52,117 nt of DNA. Source: Pirellulales bacterium. GTDB lineage: Bacteria > Planctomycetota > Planctomycetia > Pirellulales > JAEUIK01. How positions within the stretch are numbered: the first letter of the stretch is position 1; the number at the start of each line of letters is the position of its first letter. The notes beneath the pieces were generated by a model that was not told the origin of the DNA, searched no databases, and saw only the letters and a program-made list of their open reading frames with translations. Position numbers and translations under genes: made by a program. This document shows, one piece after another, positions 18,834 through 27,558 of the stretch. The stretch covers positions 1-52,117 of the forward strand of contig JAIBBY010000035.1 in the NCBI GenBank assembly GCA_019694455.1, written 5' to 3'.

Positions 18834-19757
18834 CTAAGATCGACCGGCCGCCCCTTTCAACCAATTTTGCAACTCTTTTTGCACGGCGTCGGTCCGCTCG
18901 CATAGCCCCTTGGCCTCAGCGGCCGTTATTTCCTTCGATTGGTGCATCACTTGCATCGTGTCGTGACGCAACGCATCGACTTTGGGCTGCAACTCTTTCG
19001 GCACGCGCTCGGTCGTTTGTCCCAGCTTTTCTTCCCGAATTTGCTGAATCGTTTGCCAAAGCCGGTCGTTGGCATGCACCACCGAGGCAAGCTGCGGGAA
19101 TTCGCCATTCAGGTCGCGATGACAGTCTTCACATACCTGCGCCAGCGTGAAATCCCCCGGCGGGTTCCCCACGTCGTGATTGCCGTGGCAATCGATGCAC
19201 ATCGGGTACCGGGTGTTGATACGCTGCGAAAAATCCCAGTGATGTGGGCCGCCGGCCAGCATGTCGGCCTGCTCTTGATGGCACTCCGCGCACTTGGCCA
19301 GGTGCGCGCTGAGCTTGGTGCCGATAAAGCCAAACTCCTGTTCGTGCGCCTCCACGTTGTCCTTGGTGTTGCCGCCGTGGCAATCCACGCAAGAAAGCTC
19401 GTTGAGGTCATGCACGCTATGGGCAAAGTCGACCACCGCCGTCGTCAACTCGCGCCCCGCCGTCAGGTGGCAGCGCGCGCAGTTCGAGGCGACTTGCGGC
19501 AGCGGATGATCCTTGGGCCAGTTGGCCGGCCGCTCCAGCGGAATGCTCGGATCGACCGGAATCGCGCGCTTGGCCGCGTCTTCCGCCTCTTTGGCTTTTC
19601 GCTTTCGCTCCCGCAAGCTGCTCCGCCGCTCGGGCTTGGCCTGGCCGGCCGCCGGTTTCTCAGTTGGCTCGTCGGCATGCAGCCAGTAGTCGGCCATCCC
19701 CAACGAACAAATCGCCATCAGCACATAACCGAACCACGCGCGCCGCATATGCCGCAT
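18834..19757 (-). CDS. Exported pentaheme c-type cytochrome
   Basis: Predicted 307 residues. The ATG at 19757 has GAGGAT 8 bases upstream; the frame could start at 19796 but without a ribosome site. After a basic start comes one hydrophobic segment (about residues 8-25), a signal peptide or anchor, then a highly charged Lys/Arg/Glu stretch. Five CxxCH heme sites follow: CARCH, CVDCH, CAECH, CIDCH and CEDCH, with extra His residues (HSVHD, HHWDF, HGNHD) that may be distal ligands. The C-terminal 90 residues are helical and lack hemes. The layout resembles NapC/NrfH- or cytochrome c3-like electron carriers. It heads a probable operon with DUF362 and dehalogenase genes. Confidence 0.9.
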   Translation of the reverse strand: MRHMRRAWFGYVLMAICSLGMADYWLHADEPTEKPAAGQAKPERRSSLRERKRKAKEAEDAAKRAIPVDPSIPLERPANWPKDHPLPQVASNCARCHLTAGRELTTAVVDFAHSVHDLNELSCVDCHGGNTKDNVEAHEQEFGFIGTKLSAHLAKCAECHQEQADMLAGGPHHWDFSQRINTRYPMCIDCHGNHDVGNPPGDFTLAQVCEDCHRDLNGEFPQLASVVHANDRLWQTIQQIREEKLGQTTERVPKELQPKVDALRHDTMQVMHQSKEITAAEAKGLCERTDAVQKELQNWLKGAAGRS

Positions 19758-20077
19758 CGCGATATCCTCAAAGCCGCTGATTAAGAGAAGAAGCAAGACG
19801 AGCGCCGCGCCGCGTCATTCCACACCGCTGCGCGAACCGAACACCTACATTGTCGATTGCTAGTCGAGTGGGGACAGCCTGCTCGCCCCCTGTCGCCACA
19901 GCCCGAAAATGCGCCCGTCAGACTAGGAGCGAGCCGGCGCAAAGTCAAGCGCGCTCGCTGCTTGACGCCTGCTGCCAGCGCCGTTAGTCTCGCCTGTTCA
20001 TCGCGCGTCAAATCAAATTCGGTCGCCCCGGCAGGCGGTTCTCCTTGCCGCGGGCGCTCAGCTTGGGAGTATCGGTC
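19758..20077. other. Divergent intergenic region
   Basis: 320 bp between the cytochrome and epoxide-hydrolase-like genes. It holds the plus-strand promoter candidate at 19962-19990. I see no hairpin, repeat or small gene with a ribosome site. Confidence 0.5.
19962..19990 (+). promoter_or_regulatory. Candidate promoter for the epoxide-hydrolase-like gene
   Basis: TTGACG (19962-19967, five of six) and TAGTCT (19985-19990, three of six) are separated by exactly 17 bp. The ATG lies about 80 bases further. The -10 box is poor, so confidence is moderate. Confidence 0.4.
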
Positions 20078-21034
20078 ATGCGCTTCATGTTTCGCACTTT
20101 GCTGTGCGCGCTCGTCCTTGCTACTGCGGTCATCGGAGTCGCCACCATGTCGCACGCCGCCGATCAGACGCCGGCCGAAATCGAACCCACCGATCTCGGC
20201 GAACATGGATTCGCAGATTCGGACGGTGTGAAGATCCACTACGTCACCGCCGGCCAGGGGCCGCTGGTCGTGCTCATCCACGGCTTCCCCGACTATTGGT
20301 ACTCGTGGCGCGAGCAGATGCCCGCGCTGGCCAAACACTTTCAAGTCGTGGCCGTCGACATGCGCGGCTACAACCAAAGCGACAAGCCGGCCGGGGTGGA
20401 AAATTACGCCGTCGACAAATTGGTGGGCGACATCGCCGCGGTCGTCAAACACTTCGAGCGCGACAAGGCGGTGATCGTCGGACACGATTGGGGTGGCATG
20501 GTCGCCTGGAGTTTCGCCATGCAGAAGCCCGATATGACCGAGCGGCTCATCATCTTGAACCTGCCGCACCCCAAGGGGCTGATGCGCGAACTGAAGAACA
20601 ATCCCGAGCAGCAAAAGAACAGCCAATACGCGCGCAACTTCCAAAAGGCCGACGCCGCCAAGCAAGTGGCGCCCGCCATGCTTACCTTTTGGGTGAAGGA
20701 CAAGGAAGCCCGCAAGAAGTATGTCGAGGCCTTCAAGCGGTCCGATATCGAGGCGATGCTCAACTACTACAAGGCCAATTATCCCAAGGAGCCCTACTCC
20801 GATCTGCCGGAGCAGGAGTTGCCCAAAATCAAATGCCCGGTCCTCATGTTCCACGGCCTCAAAGACAAGGCGCTACTCCCCGGCGCGCTAGACGGCACTT
20901 GGAATTGGATCGACAACGAACTGACCCTGATCACCATTCCCGAGGCCGATCACTTTGTGCAGCAGGACGCCGCCGAGAAGGTGACCAAGAACATGGTCCG
21001 CTGGCTCACCGAGTGCGAGCCGGTCAAGGAGTAG
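20078..21034 (+). CDS. Exported alpha/beta hydrolase, epoxide hydrolase-like
   Basis: Predicted 318 residues. The ATG at 20078 follows GGGAG by 9 bases and begins a signal peptide (hydrophobic residues about 7-25, cleavage near SHAAD). [11 protein letters not shown] is the epoxide-hydrolase form of the oxyanion motif. GHDWGG carries the nucleophile Asp137, [11 protein letters not shown] the second acid, and ADHFVQQD the catalytic His. Haloacetate dehalogenases share most of these motifs, so the substrate is uncertain. The signal peptide is unusual for this normally cytoplasmic family. It is followed 66 bases later by a second exported hydrolase and is only distantly similar to the dehalogenase at 16670. 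Confidence 0.85.
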   Translation: MRFMFRTLLCALVLATAVIGVATMSHAADQTPAEIEPTDLGEHGFADSDGVKIHYVTAGQGPLVVLIHGFPDYWYSWREQMPALAKHFQVVAVDMRGYNQSDKPAGVENYAVDKLVGDIAAVVKHFERDKAVIVGHDWGGMVAWSFAMQKPDMTERLIILNLPHPKGLMRELKNNPEQQKNSQYARNFQKADAAKQVAPAMLTFWVKDKEARKKYVEAFKRSDIEAMLNYYKANYPKEPYSDLPEQELPKIKCPVLMFHGLKDKALLPGALDGTWNWIDNELTLITIPEADHFVQQDAAEKVTKNMVRWLTECEPVKE

Positions 21035-21100
21035 TCTGCCCGCCGTCGTCACTCGCCGACCACATTGGCCAACCCTCAACTCAAGCTGGAGATATTCCAC

Positions 21101-22087
21101 ATGAACCGCCGCACACTACTTCTCGTCGCGCTGGCCTTGTCGCTGGCGCCGGCGCGCCTCTGGGCCGACGAGGACAAACCCGCCGAAGCCGCCGCGCCCC
21201 TCTATACGCAACAGCAAAACGTCGTCTACTACGACAGTGACGATGGCGTGGCCCTGGTGATGGACATCTTCACCCCCACCGGCAAGAAGAACGGCCTCGG
21301 CGTGGTCGATGTCGTCAGCGGCAGTTGGTCGGCAGCGCGCGGCCGGCTCGAAGATCACAAAAAGGCCCGCATCTTCGACATCATCTGCGGCCGCGGTTAC
21401 ACCGTCTTCGCCATCCGGCCGGGCAGCATCAGCAAGTACACCGCCAAGGAGATGCTCGCCAACCTCAAGACCGGCATCCGCTGGGTGAAGGCCCACGCCG
21501 GCGATTACGACATCGACCCCAACAAGCTCACCATCTGCGGCGCGTCGGCCGGCGGCCATTTGGCGTCGCTCGCTATCGTCACCGCGGAAGACGCCGAGAA
21601 GAAGCCGAAGAACGAACTGGAAAAGTTCGACACTCGCCTGGCTGCGGCCGTGATCTTCTTCCCCCCCACCGACTTTCTGAATTGGGGTGGCGTCGAACTC
21701 AAGGAAGGCGAAACTAGCCCCGTCATGATGCTGATGGGCAAGCTGGTCTTTAACGACGGCACCAAGGGGCACTCAATCAAAGACATCAACAAACAACTCG
21801 AAAAGATCTCCCCCGCCCGCATGGTCACCGGCAAAGAGCCGCCGTGCCTCTTGATCCATGGCGACGCCGACCCCATCGTGCCGCTACAGCAGTCCGAGGC
21901 GCTGGTCGAAGCGCTCAAGGCCAAGAACGTGCCGGTCGAGTTGATTATCAAGCCCGGGGGCGGGCATCCCTGGCCCACCATCTATGAAGAAGTGGCCATC
22001 GCCGCCGATTGGATCGACAAGCGGATGAAGGGCGACACCAAACCCACGGAAACCAAAGCCGCCGCCGAACAGGCTTCGGCCAAGTAG
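21101..22087 (+). CDS. Exported alpha/beta hydrolase, esterase/BD-FAE-like
   Basis: Predicted 328 residues, ATG at 21101 with GGAG upstream. Residues 1-22 are a signal peptide ending at LWADE. The fold is that of dienelactone-hydrolase/prolyl-oligopeptidase-type esterases: GASAGG (nucleophile Ser) after the DPNKLTICG strand, IHGDADPIVP (Asp) and GGGHPWP (His). It lacks the HGGG-type oxyanion motif; SGSWSAARG occupies that place. Families such as BD-FAE and acetyl esterases use the same triad, so an ester substrate such as an acetylated polysaccharide is likely but unproven. It probably shares a transcript with the preceding hydrolase. Confidence 0.85.
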   Translation: MNRRTLLLVALALSLAPARLWADEDKPAEAAAPLYTQQQNVVYYDSDDGVALVMDIFTPTGKKNGLGVVDVVSGSWSAARGRLEDHKKARIFDIICGRGYTVFAIRPGSISKYTAKEMLANLKTGIRWVKAHAGDYDIDPNKLTICGASAGGHLASLAIVTAEDAEKKPKNELEKFDTRLAAAVIFFPPTDFLNWGGVELKEGETSPVMMLMGKLVFNDGTKGHSIKDINKQLEKISPARMVTGKEPPCLLIHGDADPIVPLQQSEALVEALKAKNVPVELIIKPGGGHPWPTIYEEVAIAADWIDKRMKGDTKPTETKAAAEQASAK

Positions 22088-22165
22088 CAACGCCTCGCGG
22101 CGACGCGCATCGGCCAGCGCATGCGCCCCGCGCGTCGCCGCCCAACGCAGGATCGGAGTCCACAG

Positions 22166-23050
22166 ATGCCTGAGCGCCGCAACGCCGTCATCACCGGAGC
22201 CGCCAGCGGACTGGGGCGCGCCCTCGCGCTGCGCCTGGCCCGCGAAGGCTGGCACATCGCCATCTGCGATATCAACGACGCCGCCAGCGAAGAGACGTTG
22301 CGGCTGGTCAAAAGCGCAGGCGGCTCAGGGCAGGTGGAGCATCTCGATGTCACCGACGCAGCGGCCTGGCAGCGCCTCCGCGAGAAGCTCGGCCGCGAGT
22401 GGCCGCAAATCGACCTATTGGCCAACAACGCCGGCGTGGCGGGCGGCGGCAACATGGGAGAATACCCTCTCGAAGATTGGGATTGGATCATCAAGATCAA
22501 TCTCTACAACGGCATCTACGGTTGCCATTACTTCGTGGATTGGCTCAAGCAAAACCCCCGCGGCAGCCACATCATCAACACCGCCTCCATGGCGGCCATC
22601 GCCAGCGCGCCTGGCATGGCGGCCTACAATGTCACCAAGGCGGGCATGCTCGCCCTCTCAGAGACTCTGTACGCCGAACTCATGCCGCACAACGTCGGCG
22701 TGACGGTCCTCTGCCCCTCGTTCTTCGCCACCAACCTGCTGACCACCGGCCGCTTCGCCAAGGACGATTGGCGCAAACTCGCGCAAAAGGCCTTCGACAT
22801 TTCCAAGTTCACCGCCGACGATGTGGCGGCGCAAGCGATTAGCGCCATGCATGCCAAACGGCTATATGTGCTGGTGCCGTTCGACTCCAAGTTTCGCTGG
22901 TGGTTCAAACGGCTCATGCCGACCGTTTTTCTCAAGCAGGTCGCCAAGATGTTCAGTCGCGCCGGCAAGAGCATCGCGCAGGGCGAGCCCGCTTCCGCGC
23001 CGCGGCCTGCCGCCGAGCGACAGCAAGAAGTCGCCGGCAGCCCTCACTAA
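22166..23050 (+). CDS. Short-chain dehydrogenase/reductase
   Basis: Predicted 294 residues, ATG at 22166 with GGAG 8 bases upstream. Classical SDR motifs: TGAASGLG (nucleotide binding), DINDA at the end of the second strand (suggests NAD over NADP), NNAG, and the catalytic set NTASMAAIASAPGMAAYNVTKAG (Ser, Tyr, Lys; here written as the span about residues 143-165). The C-terminus extends about 50 residues past the domain with a Pro/Ala-rich tail. The substrate cannot be told. The miaE gene begins 15 bases later, suggesting cotranscription. Confidence 0.9.
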   Translation: MPERRNAVITGAASGLGRALALRLAREGWHIAICDINDAASEETLRLVKSAGGSGQVEHLDVTDAAAWQRLREKLGREWPQIDLLANNAGVAGGGNMGEYPLEDWDWIIKINLYNGIYGCHYFVDWLKQNPRGSHIINTASMAAIASAPGMAAYNVTKAGMLALSETLYAELMPHNVGVTVLCPSFFATNLLTTGRFAKDDWRKLAQKAFDISKFTADDVAAQAISAMHAKRLYVLVPFDSKFRWWFKRLMPTVFLKQVAKMFSRAGKSIAQGEPASAPRPAAERQQEVAGSPH

Positions 23051-23065
23051 GCTGGTCTGTCGCCG

Positions 23066-23641
23066 ATGCTCCACCTCAAATCGCCCAGCCCCCAGCGCTG
23101 GCTGGCCCTGGCCGACCAGCATCTCGATCAGCTCCTGATTGACCACGCGCACTGCGAAAAGAAGGCCGCTGGCGTGGCGATGAACCTGATCTTCGCCTAC
23201 GTCGACAAGACCGACTTCACCCGCGCGCTGGCCGAGATCGTCAATGAAGAACTGGAGCACTTCCGCCTGGTGCTCGACCTCTTGGATCGCCGCGGCATCC
23301 CCTTTCGCCGCCTCACTCCCAGCAGCTACGGGCAAAGGCTGCACGCGCTGATCGACAAACAAGAGCCGCGCCGCGCAATCGACCGCTGCCTGGTCGCCGC
23401 GCTGATCGAGGCCCGCAGTTGCGAGCGCTTTGCCCTCTTGCGCGATCATCTGGCGGATCGCGAGCTGGCCGATTTTTACGGCAGCCTCTTCGAGAGCGAA
23501 GCCCGCCATTACAGCACGTACGTGCGCTTCGCGCAGCTCTTTGGCAGTGAGCAAACTGTCTACGCTCGGCTCGACGAGCTCAGCGCGGCCGAGGCCGACA
23601 TCATCGCCGCCGGCGATCCCTTGCCGCGCATGCACAGCTAA
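23066..23641 (+). CDS. miaE: tRNA-(ms2io6A)-hydroxylase MiaE
   Basis: Predicted 191 residues, ATG at 23066. It has the MiaE diiron ligand pattern on a four-helix bundle: HAHCEKKAA in helix 1, EELEHF in helix 2, ALIEARSCERF in helix 3 and ESEARHY in helix 4, each giving Glu or Glu-x-x-His ligands. MiaE hydroxylates the isopentenyl side chain of 2-methylthio-N6-isopentenyladenosine at position 37 of tRNAs that read UNN codons, using O2. The enzyme therefore implies that miaA and miaB exist elsewhere in the genome. It is convergent with the DUF1080 gene. Confidence 0.9.
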   Translation: MLHLKSPSPQRWLALADQHLDQLLIDHAHCEKKAAGVAMNLIFAYVDKTDFTRALAEIVNEELEHFRLVLDLLDRRGIPFRRLTPSSYGQRLHALIDKQEPRRAIDRCLVAALIEARSCERFALLRDHLADRELADFYGSLFESEARHYSTYVRFAQLFGSEQTVYARLDELSAAEADIIAAGDPLPRMHS

Positions 23642-23663
23642 CCACTGTGGCGCCCGCGCTGGT

Positions 23664-24314
23664 CTACTCGGCCGGCAGTTCTTCGATCACCAGCTTTCGA
23701 TACCACGCCTCGCTTGGCGGGCCGCCATGAATTTGCAAGGCGATCAGCCCACGCTGCTCGATCGACTCGTCGGGCTCGGTGTAGTCGACCGTTGGAAACT
23801 CGTTGATCCAAAGCTGAATCCGCCGCCCCTCGGCGCGAATCCGATACTGGTTCCAATCGTCGCGCTTCAACACCTTGGCCAGCTCCTTGGCGTTGGGCCG
23901 CGCCAGCACGCGGCTGCGGCGCGATTCGTCGTACAAGGCGCCCCACCAGCCATCCCCCAGATCGGCCTGATACCCCTTCATCTCGTGGTGGTCCGGGATC
24001 CGCCGGCTGCGAAACTGCACTCCCGCATTGGCGCCCTTGCCAATCACCTTGAACTCCAGCCGCAACTCAAAATCGCCAAATTCCTTGGTCGTCGCCAGAA
24101 ACTCGTTGCGCGGTATCCGTTCCTTCAGCGTCCCCGCGACAATGGCGCCCTCCTCGACGCGAAACCACTTTTCCGCCCCTTCCCAGCCGGCGAGCGATGC
24201 GCCATCGAACAGCGGCGTCGGTTCCGCGCCGCGCGCCGCGTTCAATTCGCCCGCCGCGGCGACTATGACCAGCGCGAAGATCAACGACCAGCGGCAATCA
24301 GAGCGGCTTGACAT
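23664..24314 (-). CDS. DUF1080 (3-keto-disaccharide hydrolase-type) exported protein
   Basis: Predicted 216 residues. The ATG at 24314 has GAGG 8-9 bases upstream; the frame opens 9 codons earlier without a site. A signal peptide (about 1-30) precedes the domain, which starts LFDGASLAGWEG, the hallmark of DUF1080. FELRLEFKV, NAGVQFRS, GYQADLGDGWWGALYDE and LQIHGGPPSE are the other family blocks, a concanavalin-like jelly-roll. Characterised relatives act on 3-keto-glycosides, and the family is greatly expanded in planctomycetes for sugar use. It acts outside the cytoplasm. Confidence 0.93.
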   Translation of the reverse strand: MSSRSDCRWSLIFALVIVAAAGELNAARGAEPTPLFDGASLAGWEGAEKWFRVEEGAIVAGTLKERIPRNEFLATTKEFGDFELRLEFKVIGKGANAGVQFRSRRIPDHHEMKGYQADLGDGWWGALYDESRRSRVLARPNAKELAKVLKRDDWNQYRIRAEGRRIQLWINEFPTVDYTEPDESIEQRGLIALQIHGGPPSEAWYRKLVIEELPAE

Positions 24315-24372
24315 CGGGGTGTCCTCAAAGCGATACGGCAATCTTGGGGGGATGAACGACTGTCTGGCGATT

Positions 24373-24402
24373 GTTATACTCGCGCCGCGATCCGAGTGTG
24401 AG
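24373..24402 (-). promoter_or_regulatory. Possible promoter for the DUF1080 gene
   Basis: In the 149-bp divergent spacer, TATAAC (24378-24373, five of six) lies 18 bp downstream of CTCACA (24402-24397, four of six) on the minus strand. The same AT-rich spot reads TATACT on the plus strand (24375-24380) and could equally serve the Ldh gene, for which I find no good -35. Confidence 0.35.
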
Positions 24403-24463
24403 TGGTTGGCCGTGTATCCCTAATCCGCTCTCCTCAGTCGCTGTACCCTAGCCACTCACCATC

Positions 24464-25516
24464 ATGCCCAACATCTCGCCCGATCGGCTCACCCGCTTCG
24501 CTGCCGCGCTCTTTGCATCGGGCGGCGTCAGCGCCGCAGAAGCGGCGGTCGTCGCCAGCAGCCTCGTCGCCGCCAATCTGCGTGGGCACGACTCCCACGG
24601 CGTGATGCGCATCCCCTACTACCTCGACGGCGTCCGCAAGGGAGAAGTGACGCCCGGCGCCCCCTTCACCGTCTTGCGCGAAACCGACAGCCTGCTGATG
24701 GTCGATGGCCATTGGGGCTTTGGACAGACGCAGGCGACGCGCCTCACCCAGCGCCTGATCGACAAGGCAAAACGAGGCGGTGTGGCCGTCGGCACCATGA
24801 TCCAGTCGACGCACATCGGCCGCCTCGGCGAATACTGCGAACTGGCCGCCGATCAGGGACTCGTCTCGATGGTCATGGTCAACACGCACGGCACGGCCCG
24901 CCGCGTGGCCCCGCCCGGCGGCACGGCCCCGCGACTGGGCACCAATCCCCTGGCGATCGGTGTCCCCAATCCGCCGGCGCACTTCATTCTCGATTTTGGC
25001 ACCAGCGCCACCGCCGAAGGCAAAGTCCGCGTCCGCCGCATCGCCGGCCAGACGTGTCCCGAGGGGTGGCTGCTCGACAGCGCGGGCCGCCCCACCTGCG
25101 ATCCGCATGCGCTCTACGCCGATCCTCCCGGCACCATTCGCCCCATGGGGGGCGATCAGGCCTACAAAGGGTTTGGCCTGGCCTTGGCGGTCGAAATCCT
25201 CTCCGGCGCCCTCTCGGGCGGAGCCTGCGCCCGCGAGGTTCCTCGCAATCAACTCGGCAATTGCGTCTTCATGCAGGTCTTCGACCCGGACGGCTTCGCC
25301 GGCGCTAGTTCCTTCGCCGCCGAGACCGGCGCCCTGATGGAATTTATCCGCGGTTGCCCGCCGGCCGCCGGGGCCGGCGAGATCACCCTCCCCGGCGATC
25401 CTGAGCGCCATTCGCTGGCCCAGCGCACGGCGCATGGCATCCCGCTCGACGACGGCAATTGGCGCGCGCTCGCAGAACTCGCCCAGCAGCTTGGCGTGCC
25501 GGTCCCAGCAATTTAA
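24464..25516 (+). CDS. Ldh/malate dehydrogenase type-2 family oxidoreductase
   Basis: Predicted 350 residues from the ATG at 24464, without a clear Shine-Dalgarno. It belongs to the Ldh_2 family of NAD(P)-dependent 2-hydroxyacid dehydrogenases (malate, ureidoglycolate, sulfolactate, 2,3-diketogulonate). Seen in sequence: RGHDSHGVMRIPYYL (substrate region with the family His), STHIGRLGEYCE, THGTARRVAPPGG, RLGTNPLAIGVP and DFGTSATAEGKVR (cofactor region), and GGDQAYKGFGLAL near the C-terminus. The exact substrate is not decidable. No enzyme of the same pathway is adjacent; a repeat mosaic follows directly. Confidence 0.9.
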   Translation: MPNISPDRLTRFAAALFASGGVSAAEAAVVASSLVAANLRGHDSHGVMRIPYYLDGVRKGEVTPGAPFTVLRETDSLLMVDGHWGFGQTQATRLTQRLIDKAKRGGVAVGTMIQSTHIGRLGEYCELAADQGLVSMVMVNTHGTARRVAPPGGTAPRLGTNPLAIGVPNPPAHFILDFGTSATAEGKVRVRRIAGQTCPEGWLLDSAGRPTCDPHALYADPPGTIRPMGGDQAYKGFGLALAVEILSGALSGGACAREVPRNQLGNCVFMQVFDPDGFAGASSFAAETGALMEFIRGCPPAAGAGEITLPGDPERHSLAQRTAHGIPLDDGNWRALAELAQQLGVPVPAI

Positions 25517-25610
25517 TATCCCGCCTCCGCGTGGCAGCGCCTTCGCCAGCGCGGATGAACAAGCCGGGCCGCGGTGCAATCGCATCGCGTCACGCGCGAG
25601 CCCATCTCAT

Positions 25611-25674
25611 CCTTCGCCCCCGCGCAGCGAAGCGCAGCAGGGGGAGAAGGTGGCCGATAGGCCGGTTGAGGGGG
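25611..25674 (+). repeat. R repeat copy 1
   Basis: Starts CCTTCGCCCCC and ends GTTGAGGGGG. The arms CCTTCnCCCCC and GGGGGnGAAGG can pair around an inner GCGCAGCGAAGCGC hairpin; a second small hairpin GGCC-GATA-GGCC follows. Confidence 0.85.
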
Positions 25675-25740
25675 AGCCATTCGTGGCTAGTGGTGAATGG
25701 CTGGTGACCAGCGAAGAATTGATTTCGATTCACGCAGCGT

Positions 25741-25770
25741 GCCATGTCCACGCTTCGGCGTGGACATGCC
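25741..25770. repeat. UUCG-loop hairpin repeat, copy 1
   Basis: CATGTCCACGC and GCGTGGACATG form an 11-bp perfect stem around a TTCG tetraloop. An identical copy lies at 52047-52076, in both cases just upstream of the CGCGCGAGCCGA linker and an R repeat. Confidence 0.85.
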
Positions 25771-25794
25771 GACCAACGCGCGAGCCGATTTCAT

Positions 25795-25858
25795 CCTTCG
25801 CCCCCGCGCAGCGAAGCGCAGCAGGGGGAGAAGGTGGCCGATAGGCCGGATGAGGGGG
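25795..25858 (+). repeat. R repeat copy 2
   Basis: Nearly identical to copy 1, ending GGATGAGGGGGG. It begins 183 bp after copy 1. Confidence 0.85.
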
Positions 25859-25905
25859 GGCTTCTCTCCTATTCTCCTGCTCCACTGCTCACCTGATCCA
25901 ACGCG

Positions 25906-25946
25906 TGTGCCACTCGCCTCCACCAGTGGGGAACAACGTGCGAGCT
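25906..25946. repeat. CCACTGG-type inverted repeat module, copy 1
   Basis: GTGTGCCACTCGCC then CCACCAGTGGGGA form an imperfect hairpin, followed by GTGCGAG. A close copy with GCTGGC and GCCAGTGGGA arms is at 51886-51930. Confidence 0.7.
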
Positions 25947-25987
25947 TGCCATGAAACAACACCGACCAACGCGCGAGCCGATTTCAG

Positions 25988-26050
25988 CCTTCGCCCCCGC
26001 GCAGCGAAGCGCAGCAGGGGGAGAAGGTGGCCGATAGGCCGGATGAGGGG
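25988..26050 (+). repeat. R repeat copy 3
   Basis: Same sequence as copy 2 with GCCTTCG at the left edge; preceded by the CGCGCGAGCCGA linker. Confidence 0.85.
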
Positions 26051-26137
26051 ATCGCCTCAACTCCGGGGCCGCAATCGCGCTCCCCCCGCCCACTCACCAG
26101 AAATCTTCCCACCGACGTTCGCTCCGCCCGCGCTCCG

Positions 26138-27556
<1,419 letters not shown>

Positions 27557-27558
27557 CG

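Larger units (their letters stand above)
25517..26137. repeat. Gene-free mosaic of hairpin repeats
   Basis: 621 bp built from several short modules that recur elsewhere in this window: three copies of the R hairpin (25611, 25795, 25988), a UUCG-loop hairpin (25741), a linker with CGCGCGAGCCGA, a module beginning TGGCTAGTGGT (about 25683, also at about 49276), a module CTCCACTGCTCACCTGATCC (about 25877) and an inverted repeat around CCACTCGCC/CCAGTGGGG (25906-25946). No frame here has a credible start with homology; long apparent frames only translate the repeats. Confidence 0.85.

Noticed and set aside
25434..25954. Overlapping plus-strand frames encoding Arg-rich peptides in the repeat island
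   Set aside because: The peptides are translations of R repeats in several frames; no homology or start signal.
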